64,000 nt of DNA from Arthrobacter sp. UNC362MFTsu5.1. Lineage in GTDB: Bacteria; Actinomycetota; Actinomycetes; Actinomycetales; Micrococcaceae. The notes beneath the pieces are model-generated. The model did no database searches and was not told the DNA's origin. It saw only the letters and a list, made by a program, of their open reading frames with translations. The DNA lies in NCBI RefSeq assembly GCF_000685965.1, contig NZ_JMLE01000010.1:109354-173353 (forward strand), read 5' to 3'. Positions within the stretch are counted from its first letter, which is position 1. Every line of letters starts with the position of its first letter. A program made the translations under genes and the position numbers. Of this stretch, positions 33,997 to 42,231 are shown piece after piece.

Positions 33997-35298
33997 TTAC
34001 TTCTGGGCTGCCAGTTGGTTGATCTTGTCCGCTGCGCCCTTGAAAGCCGAGTCAATGCTTTCGTTGCCGAAGATCACTGACTTGGCGTAGGCGGTGCGGA
34101 AGGTCTGCCAGACCTCGACCGAGTTGGGCACGTTGGGCACCTCGACGGTGCGGCCGGCCTGCTCGGCGAACTGGGTGTAGAGCGGGTTCTTGGTGAAGTA
34201 GTCGGCGTAGGCCGTGGTCAGGTCCTTGCGCATGGGCATCTGGCCCGTCTCGGACAGGAGCTTGCCGTCCTGCTCCTGGCTGGTGGCGAACTTCATGACC
34301 TCCCACGCCGTTCCCTGGTTCTCGCAGGCGGAGTACATGGCCACGTTCTTGGCGTCCGAGAAGGTGGACGTATCGGCCTTGGCCTGGGCGGCGGGCACCG
34401 GCACGGCACCCCAGTTGATCTTGTCCTTGTAAGCGGCAATGGCCCAGGGACCGGCCATGGCCATGGCGGCCTTGCCTTCGCCGAACGCGTCACCCTGGAA
34501 GGCCTCCTTGGACGCCAGGTTCTCCTTGTAGAGCGTTTCGAACATGGTGGCGACCTGCTTGCCCTCCTCGCTGTCGAAGGTGGCTTTGCTGTCCTTCAGG
34601 AGCGGGGTGCCGTCGGTGTTGGCAGCGTAGAACGGGTAGAAGTCGAACCATGACTGGAAGAAGTCGCTTGCCGGGGACGGCCACACCGCGTTGGCCGTAG
34701 CGCCGGACTTCACCAGCGTCCGGGCGGTTTCAAGGAGCTCTTCGTGGGAGCCCAGCTTGGGGTTTTCGGCGTCCAGTCCGGCCTTGGCGAACATGTCCTT
34801 GTTGTAGAACAGGACCACGGGGTTGGACTTCCACGGCAGCTGGTACATCTTGCCGTCCGTGGACTTGTACTGGTCCGCCAGGTCTCCGGTGCGGTCCTTG
34901 ATGTACTGCGCGCCGTCGGGGAAGGTGTCCAGCGCAACAAGCCCGCCCTGCTTCTGGAACTGCGGAACTGCGACTGGGGCGGTGTTGAAGACCAGGCACG
35001 GGGCGTTGCCTGCCGTGATGGCTGCGCCGATGACTTCCTCGGAGCTCTTGCCGGCCGGGATTTCCTGGGCATCGATCTTCTGGTCCGGGTGCGCGGCGTT
35101 CCAGGATTCCACCATGGACTTGCCCCACTTCACCTCGAACTCGTTGTTGGAGTACCAGATCTTGATGGGGCCCTTGGCGGCCGTGGCCGAATCGGCGGAG
35201 CTGGCTCCCCCTCCCCCGCCGCAGGCTGCGAGGCCTGCGCCCATGATGGTCAGGGCGGCCACGGACAATACGCGCGTGGCTGTTGAAAAGCGCTTCAT
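33997..35298 (-). CDS. Sugar ABC transporter solute-binding lipoprotein
   Basis: Extracellular substrate-binding protein of 433 residues (family 1, oligosaccharide type). A lipoprotein signal peptide ends in the lipobox LAAC at about residues 23-26, followed by a Gly/Ser linker. The mature part has hallmarks of the family: IKIWYSNNEFEVKWGKSMVE, KMYQLPWKSNPVVLFYNKDM and GKAAMAMAGPWAIAAYKD. An AGGAG ribosome site sits seven bases before the ATG at 35298. It follows the LacI gene by only 12 bp, so it is expressed with the repressor. Confidence 0.94.
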   Translation of the reverse strand: MKRFSTATRVLSVAALTIMGAGLAACGGGGGASSADSATAAKGPIKIWYSNNEFEVKWGKSMVESWNAAHPDQKIDAQEIPAGKSSEEVIGAAITAGNAPCLVFNTAPVAVPQFQKQGGLVALDTFPDGAQYIKDRTGDLADQYKSTDGKMYQLPWKSNPVVLFYNKDMFAKAGLDAENPKLGSHEELLETARTLVKSGATANAVWPSPASDFFQSWFDFYPFYAANTDGTPLLKDSKATFDSEEGKQVATMFETLYKENLASKEAFQGDAFGEGKAAMAMAGPWAIAAYKDKINWGAVPVPAAQAKADTSTFSDAKNVAMYSACENQGTAWEVMKFATSQEQDGKLLSETGQMPMRKDLTTAYADYFTKNPLYTQFAEQAGRTVEVPNVPNSVEVWQTFRTAYAKSVIFGNESIDSAFKGAADKINQLAAQK

Positions 35299-35310
35299 TG
35301 CGACTCCTAT

Positions 35311-36423
35311 TTAGGGGAAACAGAGGGTTGGGGGCGTGTCTGGGTGCTGTGGGGCTTGCTGGGTACAGGTGTAGTGCGGTGGGACCGGGGCGTTTGGGGC
35401 GGCTTCGCCTGCGGGTGCCGGGCCGGTGGACGCCCTGACCAGGAGGGTCGGAGCCTGGAGGACGGTGTCTTCGCCGTCGTGGCTGTTGCTGAGCTGGTTG
35501 AGGAGCACCTGGGCGGCAACGCGGCCCCAGAGCATGGGCTCTGTGGCCACCGTGGTGAGGGGCGGATTCAGGTATTGCGTGAAGTCGGCGTTGTCATAGC
35601 CGGTGACGGACAGGTCACCGGGCACACTGAGCCCCTGCGTTTGCGCGTAGTACTGGCCGGCGGTCGCCATCAGGTCGTTGGCGTAGACGATTGCCGTGGG
35701 CTTGTCGGTGCGCCGGAGCAGCTCGGCGGTGGCGGCCATGCCGCCCGCTGCAGTGAAATCGGCGGCTTCGAAGAGGTCTGCGGGCAGGCCGGCAGTGGCG
35801 AGTGCGCTTTCCCAGGCCTGGCGGCGGCTGCGGCCGTGGATGTATTCCTGCCCGCCGCCAACGTGCGCAATCCGGGTATGGCCCAGGGCCACAAGGTGTT
35901 CAACGGCCGCGGTGATCCCGGCGCAGTCATCCATCGAGACGGCAGGGAACGGTGAATCGGAGTCGGGGCGGTTCAGGGTGACGGCGGGGAGCTTGAGTTC
36001 CTGCAGCAGCGGGATGCGGGAATCGTCGTGGCGGACATCGGTGAGGAGGAAGCCGTCCACGCGGCCGTTCTCGGCCAGCTTGCGGTAGCACCGTTCCTCC
36101 GCCCCGGCACCTGTGGCGACGCTGAGCACCAGCGTGTAGTCGTGTTCTGACAGGGCGGTTTCGATGCCCGCGATGAACGCCGGAAAGAAGGGGTCCGTTC
36201 CGAGCAGGGACGGGTCCCGGGCAACGACCAGGCCCAATGCGAACGCTTTGGCGGAGGAGAGGCCCTTGGCCCGGAGGCTGGGCTTCCAGCCGAGCTCCTT
36301 GGCCGCCTGCAGGATCCGTTCCCGGGTTCCCGCGCTGACTCCCGGCTGCCCGTTGAGGGCATACGAGACAGCACCCTTGCTGACGCCTGCCGCGTGGGCG
36401 ACGTCGCTGATGGTGACTGCCAT
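35311..36423 (-). CDS. LacI family transcriptional repressor
   Basis: Repressor of 370 residues. The N-terminal HTH (TISDVAHAAGVSKGAVSYAL) and hinge helix with its minor-groove Leu equivalent precede a sugar-binding periplasmic-binding-like domain (ALGLVVARDPSLLGTDPFFP, HLVALGHTRIAHVGGG, YDNADFTQYLNPPLTTV). The C-terminal 40 residues are an unusual Pro/Thr-rich extension. First gene of the operon, so it should autoregulate together with the importer and hydrolases. Two perfect or near-perfect AACCGGTT-centred operators lie 41-80 bp upstream of its ATG. The inducer is presumably the imported mannoside or a breakdown product. Confidence 0.94.
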   Translation of the reverse strand: MAVTISDVAHAAGVSKGAVSYALNGQPGVSAGTRERILQAAKELGWKPSLRAKGLSSAKAFALGLVVARDPSLLGTDPFFPAFIAGIETALSEHDYTLVLSVATGAGAEERCYRKLAENGRVDGFLLTDVRHDDSRIPLLQELKLPAVTLNRPDSDSPFPAVSMDDCAGITAAVEHLVALGHTRIAHVGGGQEYIHGRSRRQAWESALATAGLPADLFEAADFTAAGGMAATAELLRRTDKPTAIVYANDLMATAGQYYAQTQGLSVPGDLSVTGYDNADFTQYLNPPLTTVATEPMLWGRVAAQVLLNQLSNSHDGEDTVLQAPTLLVRASTGPAPAGEAAPNAPVPPHYTCTQQAPQHPDTPPTLCFP

Positions 36424-36463
36424 GGTCCTGCCTTCTGTGGATCGGCGGCCCAGTGATACAACT

Positions 36464-36481
36464 CACTGAACCGGTTCAGTG
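36464..36481. promoter_or_regulatory. LacI operator 1
   Basis: CACTGAACCGGTTCAGTG (36464-36481) is a perfect 18-bp palindrome with the central CG typical of LacI-family operators, 41 bp upstream of the repressor ATG. Confidence 0.9.
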
Positions 36482-36487
36482 ATCTCT

Positions 36488-36503
36488 ACTAAACCGGTTC
36501 AGT
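36488..36503. promoter_or_regulatory. LacI operator 2
   Basis: ACTAAACCGGTTCAGT (36488-36503) is a second copy with one mismatched pair. Its centre is 23 bp from operator 1, about two helical turns, which suits cooperative binding over the operon promoter. Confidence 0.88.
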
Positions 36504-36570
36504 TGGGAGTTGTCAAGGGGAGCGCTCAGAGGAGGCAGTGCCCGACGGCGTTGCCCGCGTCCCGTCCCCG

Positions 36571-36670
36571 CGTCACGCAGGGCTCACTTTAGGAGCACGA
36601 CGGCGGTGCCCGCCGCGGGATTCCAGGGGAACCCGCCGTCGGACATTCCGAAAGGGTGCGTGGCGTGACG
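36571..36670. repeat. 100-nt hairpin element A
   Basis: A 100-nt element starts CGTCACGC and ends GCGTGACG, with CTTT at offsets 17-20 and AAAG at offsets 81-84 placed symmetrically. It contains an inner inverted repeat GACGGCGG/CCGCCGTC. It begins 5 bp past the 3-prime end of the minus-strand LLM gene. Same family as 57536-57635 and 58564-58663. Confidence 0.75.
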
Positions 36671-36675
36671 CGCGG

Positions 36676-37665
36676 TCAGGCGCGGACGAGTCCCGCGGCC
36701 TTCGCGAGGAGTTCCACGGACCGCAGGCGGGCCTCGGTTCCGTTGCTCTGGTGGGCCACGATCAGCTCATCCGCGTCCGCGTGGGCGGTGAACTGGTCCA
36801 GGTAATCCATCACGACGTCCGGCGTGCCGACCGCCGAGTACTTCATCATCTGGGCCACGTGCTGGCCCTGCGGCGAGTCGAGGATCATGTCCGCTTCGTC
36901 GTCCGTGAACACCCTGCCGTTGCCGAAGAACAGGGACACGCGGGCGTGCTTGGTGGCCTGGAACATCTCCTGCGCCTCGGAGGCGGAATCGGCCGCGATC
37001 ACATTGACGCCCGCAATCACGTGCGGGGCGTCCAGCTGGGCGGAGGGCTTGAATTCCCGGCGGTAGATGGCCACGGCGTCCTGCAGGGCGGCGGGCGCAA
37101 AGTGCGATGCGAAGGCGTAGGGCAATCCGAGCTGCGCCGCCAGCCGGGCCCCGAAAAGTGAGGACCCCAGGATGTACAGCGGCACGTTGGTGCCCTTGCC
37201 CGGCGTCGCCTCGACGCCCTGGATGCGTGTGGGGCCGGTGAGGTAGCCCTGCAGTTCCAGGACGTCCTGCGGGAAGCTGTCCGCGGACATCGTATCGCGG
37301 CGGAGCGCGCGCATGGTGTTCTGGTCGCTGCCGGGCGCACGGCCCAGGCCGAGGTCGATGCGCCCCGGGTGCAGGGTCTCCAGCGTGCCGAACTGCTCGG
37401 CGATGGTCAGCGGGGAGTGGTTGGGCAGCATCACACCGCCGGCGCCAAGCCTGATACTGCTCGTGTGGGCGGCGATGTGGGCGATCAGCACACTCGTGGC
37501 CGAGGACGCAATGGAAGACATGTTGTGGTGCTCCGCGTACCAGACCCGGCGGTAGCCCAGTTCTTCCGCCCGCTGCGCCATGGCCACGCTGCCGGCGAAG
37601 CTCTCGGCCGCCGTCTGGCCCTTCGCAATGGTGGCCAGGTCAAGGATGGAAAGCGGAACAGTCAC
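36676..37665 (-). CDS. LLM class flavin-dependent oxidoreductase
   Basis: Luciferase-like FMN-dependent oxidoreductase of about 329 residues with the LLM TIM barrel. Motifs of the alkanal-monooxygenase-like (YhbW/MsnO8) branch are SILDLATIAKGQTAAESFAG, VWYAEHHNMSSIASSATSVL, GAGGVMLPNHSPLTIAEQFG and LGLGRAPGSDQNTMRALRRD. Reaction unknown; such enzymes oxidise diverse small molecules using FMNH2 from a reductase. The GTG at 37665 is preferred because conserved LLM sequence begins there (VTVPLSILDL); an ATG 84 bp upstream gives an implausible N-terminus. Monocistronic, and not part of the larger LLM cluster at 44395-48867. Confidence 0.88.
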   Translation of the reverse strand: MTVPLSILDLATIAKGQTAAESFAGSVAMAQRAEELGYRRVWYAEHHNMSSIASSATSVLIAHIAAHTSSIRLGAGGVMLPNHSPLTIAEQFGTLETLHPGRIDLGLGRAPGSDQNTMRALRRDTMSADSFPQDVLELQGYLTGPTRIQGVEATPGKGTNVPLYILGSSLFGARLAAQLGLPYAFASHFAPAALQDAVAIYRREFKPSAQLDAPHVIAGVNVIAADSASEAQEMFQATKHARVSLFFGNGRVFTDDEADMILDSPQGQHVAQMMKYSAVGTPDVVMDYLDQFTAHADADELIVAHQSNGTEARLRSVELLAKAAGLVRA

Positions 37666-37830
37666 GGAGGAGCCGGCCTTTCGTAGCGGAGCGTTGCGGT
37701 CACTGCTCCGGTGGCGGAACAGGCACACTGGCGACAACGACGGCGGCACCCGGGTTATTTCTGCAGGTCACCGTGGCGCCGGACACGCGGGAGCGGTATT
37801 GCCGGGCGCGCGGAAGCGGCGGTGCCGGAC

Positions 37831-37874
37831 AAACGGGAGCGGGGCCACCGTTTCCGGCAGCCCCGCCCCGTTTT
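37831..37874 (-). terminator. Terminator hairpin after Ig-repeat gene
   Basis: AAACGGGAGCGGGGC (37831-37845) pairs with GCCCCGCCCCGTTTT (37860-37874) with one mismatch, 31 bp beyond the stop of the minus-strand surface-protein gene. T-rich ends lie on both sides. Confidence 0.7.
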
Positions 37875-37905
37875 AGCTCACTTGTGCTATGTGATTCTGC
37901 GGCGC

Positions 37906-40245
37906 CTACTTCAGCTTGAAGTTGGCGTCGATGCGGGAGCCGTCTGCCGCGACCATCGACAGCTGGAAGCAGGCGCCGGGGAGGTTCGGCGTCTTCCAGT
38001 TGTAGATGTACTGGCCGCCCGTCGAGTCATACCGCAGGGAGGTGTTCCCGGTGGAGGTGATCTCGACTCCGTCCTGGGCCGCCAGCAGGTTGCAGGTCAT
38101 CTGCCTGATTCCCATCGTCACGACGCCGGTGTCCGTCAGTTCCCTTGAGCCGGCGAACAGTTCGAACTTGGCGGGTACGGTGCTGCCGGCCTTCACGGTG
38201 TTGGTGACGCCACCCATGTCGATGGGCTGGTAGAAGCCCTTGGTCTCCCAGGCCATGACCGTGTATTTGTGCGTCGTTGTGGAGGTACGGCCCGCATTGT
38301 CGGTGGCCGTGGCCGTCAACGTGTGGGGACCAACCAGCGTGCTGTAGCCGGTCACCTTGCAGCCGGCCGCGCCGGAGCCTCCGTCCGTGGCGGTGCAGGT
38401 GGGCTCGGCACCGACGGAACCGAAGTACGCATCCCCCGGAACGGAGTCAAACGTGGCCACCGGATCGGTCAGGTCCACCTTGAAGGAGTCGCTGGTCGCG
38501 GCGCCCGCGGGGGTGGTGTTGTCCGCGTCATCCGTGAAGGCCGGGCTGGTCAGGACCAGGCCAGTACCTTCCCCGGTGGAGACAGCCTCCTTGACCGCGG
38601 ATGCCGGACCTGACAGCTCATCCGTGCCGGTGAAAGTGGCCGTGACCGGGCCGGTGTACCAGTCGTTCAGGCCCTTAGTGCCGTTGAGACCGGTGAATGC
38701 AACTGAGGGCGCCGTGAGGTCGATCTTGTAGCTCACGGATGGCGTTCCGGCCTCGGAGGCGTTGCCGGCAACGTCCTCGAAGGCCGGGCTGCCAACGACG
38801 ACGGCCGAGCCCTCGCCGACGGACGTTGCGGTCTGGGTGGCTGCTGCCGGACCGGAGACTGAGTCGGTCCCGGTGAACGTTGCAGTGACCGGGGCGTTGT
38901 ACCAGCCCTTGGCATTGGGCGCACGGTCGGCTTGAGTGTAGGCAACTGACGGGGCCGTCCAGTCGATATTGAACCGCTGGATGACCGCACCGAGCGCCGA
39001 GGGGTTGCCTGCCGTGTCGCTGAACACCGGGCTCCTCACCTCCAGGTCTTCTCCCTCCGCACCGTCGGCTGTGGTTGCGGTCGCAGTTTGCGACGCGGGA
39101 CCTGACGTTACGTCAGTGGCCGTAAACGTTGCCGTGACGGGGCCCCTGAACCAGCCGTTGTTGCCGGCCAGGCCTTCGGCTCCCGTGTAGCTGACGTCGG
39201 GCGCTTTAGCGTCCAGGCCGAGTGGAACGGTTGCCATGGAGGCGGTGCCGCCGGCGCTGGTTGCGGAGCAGGTATAGGCGATCTTCACCTGGTCCGCTGA
39301 AATGTTCCGCTGCCCGCAGCCTTCAGTGGTCAGAGAACTCGGGGAATCCGCATCGGTGACGGTCCAGGTGAGGATTAGCGGCGAGGTAAACCACTCGCTG
39401 AGGCCGTTGGGGGTTCCCGGGTCCAAGGTGTAGCTGATCTGCGGGCCGCTGGGGTCCACGATGTTGTAGGTCACGGATCCGCTGGCCTTGAGTCCGCCGC
39501 CGTCCGTGTAGCTGCAGCTCGCTGTCTGCGCGCCGATGCCGTCCGTTGCGTAGGCGCCAGTGATGCCGCTGAGGGTTGCAGGGAACGTGCTGTTGCCGTC
39601 TTCGGCGTCCACGATATCGCAGGTGGCCGCCGGGACGGCTCCCTTGTCGTAGGACGCACCGGTGCTGACTCCGCCTACCGTGAGGGTCGGTGCAGTGTTG
39701 GCCGGGGCCGGAGCTGCCACGTTGACGGTGAACGTCGCGGGAGCAAGGTTGAAGGTTCCGCCGGTCGTGTTGGTGGTCTGGCGCGCGGTGACCGTGGCGG
39801 TGCCGCCGGCCACCGGGGTGATGGTCAGCGTCTTGGTTTCGCCACAGCTTCCGAACGTCACGGAGGCGGGGCTGACGGTTGCTACCGACGTGTCGCTCGA
39901 TGCGAGACTCAGGGTGAGTACGGTGCTGCCGGTCAGGTTGCAGCCGTTCTTGCCCGGATCGTTCGTCGGATCAACGGCCAACGTGGTGGTTCCCGCAGCC
40001 CCGCCTACGTTCAACGGCATGGTTTCGGCCACGGCGTCAATGCTCGCATCGAGGGTGTTAAAGACATCGTCCGCCTGCGCCACACCGGCCCCGGCAAGGA
40101 GCAGTCCGCCCGCAGTCACCGCGGCCAGGAATTTCCGGCCGGCACGCCCCGCAGACCAGGCGAACCCCGGGCCCGTTCCCCGTCTCTGCCTGGTTCCCCG
40201 CTCGGGACCCCTTCGATCTGATGTGTTCACTGCAGCGCCTCCCAT
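37906..40245 (-). CDS. Secreted Ig-like repeat protein with C-terminal PxKD-type domain
   Basis: Exported surface protein of 779 residues. A long basic N-terminus precedes the signal helix (FLAAVTAGGLLLAGAGVAQA). After an Ig-like region, about five copies of an 80-residue beta-sandwich repeat follow; the three best conserved contain the core GPVTATFTGTD..SGPA and end in F.ID or K.D. Linker motifs are TAPSVAYT and TAPSVAFTG. The C-terminus (FYQPIDMGGVTNTVKAGSTV, then PAKFELF) matches the PxKD-type domain found at the ends of actinobacterial repeat proteins. Paired cysteines suggest disulfides. Probably an adhesin or stalk-like cell-surface protein; no enzymatic motif. Monocistronic. Confidence 0.75.
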   Translation of the reverse strand: MGGAAVNTSDRRGPERGTRQRRGTGPGFAWSAGRAGRKFLAAVTAGGLLLAGAGVAQADDVFNTLDASIDAVAETMPLNVGGAAGTTTLAVDPTNDPGKNGCNLTGSTVLTLSLASSDTSVATVSPASVTFGSCGETKTLTITPVAGGTATVTARQTTNTTGGTFNLAPATFTVNVAAPAPANTAPTLTVGGVSTGASYDKGAVPAATCDIVDAEDGNSTFPATLSGITGAYATDGIGAQTASCSYTDGGGLKASGSVTYNIVDPSGPQISYTLDPGTPNGLSEWFTSPLILTWTVTDADSPSSLTTEGCGQRNISADQVKIAYTCSATSAGGTASMATVPLGLDAKAPDVSYTGAEGLAGNNGWFRGPVTATFTATDVTSGPASQTATATTADGAEGEDLEVRSPVFSDTAGNPSALGAVIQRFNIDWTAPSVAYTQADRAPNAKGWYNAPVTATFTGTDSVSGPAAATQTATSVGEGSAVVVGSPAFEDVAGNASEAGTPSVSYKIDLTAPSVAFTGLNGTKGLNDWYTGPVTATFTGTDELSGPASAVKEAVSTGEGTGLVLTSPAFTDDADNTTPAGAATSDSFKVDLTDPVATFDSVPGDAYFGSVGAEPTCTATDGGSGAAGCKVTGYSTLVGPHTLTATATDNAGRTSTTTHKYTVMAWETKGFYQPIDMGGVTNTVKAGSTVPAKFELFAGSRELTDTGVVTMGIRQMTCNLLAAQDGVEITSTGNTSLRYDSTGGQYIYNWKTPNLPGACFQLSMVAADGSRIDANFKLK

Positions 40246-40433
40246 CGCAACAATGCGGCCGTCATTGGCCGCAAATGTAGTCCCGATGTTAGGGGCGGGC
40301 GCTCAGAAAAACACCAGTACATTCCACTCGACTTTGGGTGTTTCTATACCTGTTTTTTATACGCAGTACTCACTTTTTTACTCAGGCCGACTTGCGTTGA
40401 CTTAGTGCGCTTTTGTAACACAGCAAGCAGTAG

Positions 40434-41240
40434 TTACTTGCAGGCGTAGTTGTAGTCGAGGCCGCCGGAGACGTACTGGGTCACTGCCACCGTGCTGCCC
40501 GGAGTAAGCCCTGCCAGGGAGCAGTTCGACTTGGCCCCATTGAGGGTTCTGGCGCCGGCGAGCCAGCTCGGAAGTCCCGCCAGATTGCTGGTGGACGGAA
40601 CCGCCCCGGCAATTTTGCTCCACTGCGAGCCGGTGGAATAGAGCCCGACGTCGGCACCGATGCTTTCGAAGTAGGCGGTCATCCCTTCCAGGTCAGCCCG
40701 GTTCGCGGTCGTGTCGCTCTGCCAACTGTTCCCTGTCTCCACATCCAGCCACCAGAAATAGTTCTGCGGGCCATCCACGCCGCGCAGCTTGGCGTCGTCG
40801 TACGCTTTCGCATAGCCGTACACATAGGCGCAGGCGGCGTCGTTCTTGCCCGTGCACTGCCCGTACGAGCTGGTCACGGTGGTTCCCATGTACTCATTGG
40901 ACGTCGGCCACCAGGAACCGGCCAGCCCGGGGTTGGCTGTATTCACGTACAGGGCCACGCGCGGCTGCGCCGTCAGCTGCTTCTGGGACACCGCGCCCTC
41001 GGCCCAGTCCAGCTGTTCCTGGAAGCAGGGATTGGTGGTGTTGGCCAGCCCGTTGTTGACGCCCACGATCGCGAAGGCGAGTCCGGAGGGAAGGGTCTTG
41101 CCGCACTGCGGCCACGAGACATCAATGCCCACAGGATCAGACGGACGCGGCGGGCCCGCCATGGCCGGACCACCGCCCATCAGCGCCAAGCCAAACGCAG
41201 TGGCAACGGACAGAACCATCTTCATCATTGATGCGGCCAT
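40434..41240 (-). CDS. Secreted GH25-like (lysozyme-fold) protein
   Basis: Exported protein of about 269 residues. The signal peptide (KMVLSVATAFGLALMGGGPA, then MAG) precedes a single domain with the DVSWPQCG opening, a central YVNTANPG strand, FWWLDVETGNSW and GADVGLYSTGSQWSKI. These fit the GH25/DUF1906 glycosyl-hydrolase-like barrel, with Asp and Glu in the LDVE motif as candidate catalytic residues. Four Cys probably form disulfides. It may cut peptidoglycan or another wall polymer; activity is not proven. ATG 41240 is taken as start over TTG 41246; ATG 41228 is also possible. Confidence 0.75.
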   Translation of the reverse strand: MAASMMKMVLSVATAFGLALMGGGPAMAGPPRPSDPVGIDVSWPQCGKTLPSGLAFAIVGVNNGLANTTNPCFQEQLDWAEGAVSQKQLTAQPRVALYVNTANPGLAGSWWPTSNEYMGTTVTSSYGQCTGKNDAACAYVYGYAKAYDDAKLRGVDGPQNYFWWLDVETGNSWQSDTTANRADLEGMTAYFESIGADVGLYSTGSQWSKIAGAVPSTSNLAGLPSWLAGARTLNGAKSNCSLAGLTPGSTVAVTQYVSGGLDYNYACK

Positions 41241-41348
41241 ACCCAAGGTTATATACCAAGCGGCCCCGGGCAGGAATACTCAGCATGCTTATCGGGTTGC
41301 CGCCCTTGTGAGCCGTCCCGGACGGGCCGGCCGGACAGGAGCAATATC

Positions 41349-42050
41349 ATGGCAAACATTCTGATGGTGGTATCCGCAGCTGACTCCCTCACCATGCGGG
41401 ACGGCACCAAACACCCCACCGGCTACTGGGCGGAGGAGCTGGTGGTCTCACACCAGACCCTGCTCGACGCCGGCCACACCGTGCACATCGCAACACCCGC
41501 CGGCGCCAGGCCCACCGTTGACGAGGTGAGCCTCGCCCCGGAGTCGGCCGGCGGCCAGGACCGTGCAGACGGCTTCCGCGCCTACCTCGCCGCCATCGAC
41601 GGTGAGCTGTCCGCACCGCTGGTGCTCGCCGACGTCGACCCCTCCGCATATGACGCCGTGGTGATGCCGGGCGGCCACGGGCCCATGGCGGACCTTTACA
41701 AGGACGCCGACCTCGGCCGCATCCTGGCTGAGGCGGACCGGGCCGGCAAGGTGATCGCGCCGTTCTGCCACGGCCCTGCGGGCCTCCTCAGCGCCGTTGA
41801 CGACGACGGGACGTTCGTTTTTGCGGGGCGCCGCCTCACCGTATTCACGGATGAGGAGGAACTCAACGGCGGCACCGGCCCCAACACGCCGTGGTTCGTG
41901 GAGGACGTGCTGAAGGACAAGGGCGCCATCGTGGAAAACGGAGCCGCCTGGAGTTCCAACGTGGTCCGCGACCGCAACCTGATCACCGGGCAGAACCCGC
42001 AGTCCAGCGAGGACGTGGCCAAGGAGGTCATCAAGGCCCTCGCCGCCTAG
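41349..42050 (+). CDS. DJ-1/PfpI family protein (Hsp31-like GATase1 fold)
   Basis: Cytoplasmic protein of 233 residues. The core has VVSAADSLTMRDGTKHPTGYWAEEL (read as two motifs, VVSAADSLTMRDG and HPTGYWAEEL), then AYDAVVMPGGHGPMADLY and the nucleophile elbow APFCHGPAGLLSA with catalytic Cys. The late VRDRNLITGQNPQSSEDVAK segment completes the Hsp31-like family. Members act as glyoxalase III, deglycase or chaperone-like stress proteins; which of these applies is not visible. Monocistronic, followed by a 10-bp stem-loop, and divergent from the GH25-like gene by 108 bp. Confidence 0.88.
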   Translation: MANILMVVSAADSLTMRDGTKHPTGYWAEELVVSHQTLLDAGHTVHIATPAGARPTVDEVSLAPESAGGQDRADGFRAYLAAIDGELSAPLVLADVDPSAYDAVVMPGGHGPMADLYKDADLGRILAEADRAGKVIAPFCHGPAGLLSAVDDDGTFVFAGRRLTVFTDEEELNGGTGPNTPWFVEDVLKDKGAIVENGAAWSSNVVRDRNLITGQNPQSSEDVAKEVIKALAA

Positions 42051-42075
42051 TCGACGGTCGCCCAGACCCGGCCGC

Positions 42076-42104
42076 GGCGTCACGGCAGCGGGTTCCGTGA
42101 CGCC
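42076..42104 (+). terminator. Stem-loop after DJ-1 gene
   Basis: GGCGTCACGG (42076-42085) pairs perfectly with CCGTGACGCC (42095-42104) around a 9-nt loop, 25 bp after the stop. Its CGTCACG/CGTGACG arms match the ends of the 100-nt elements. No T-run follows. Confidence 0.65.
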
Positions 42105-42231
42105 AGCGAACGCCGGATTAACCACGATTACCCCTTGTATCGAAGGGTTTCAAGGCGCTTTGACCGGGTTTTCGCGCTGACGGATAGTTGCTGGCACAAG
42201 CACCGAATCCGCACACTTCCAAGGGGAACCC

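Noticed and set aside
42105..42231. Riboswitch upstream of the orphan binding protein
   Set aside because: I see no conserved SAM, T-box, TPP or lysine core; only a short pyrimidine and purine tract and an ordinary ribosome site.
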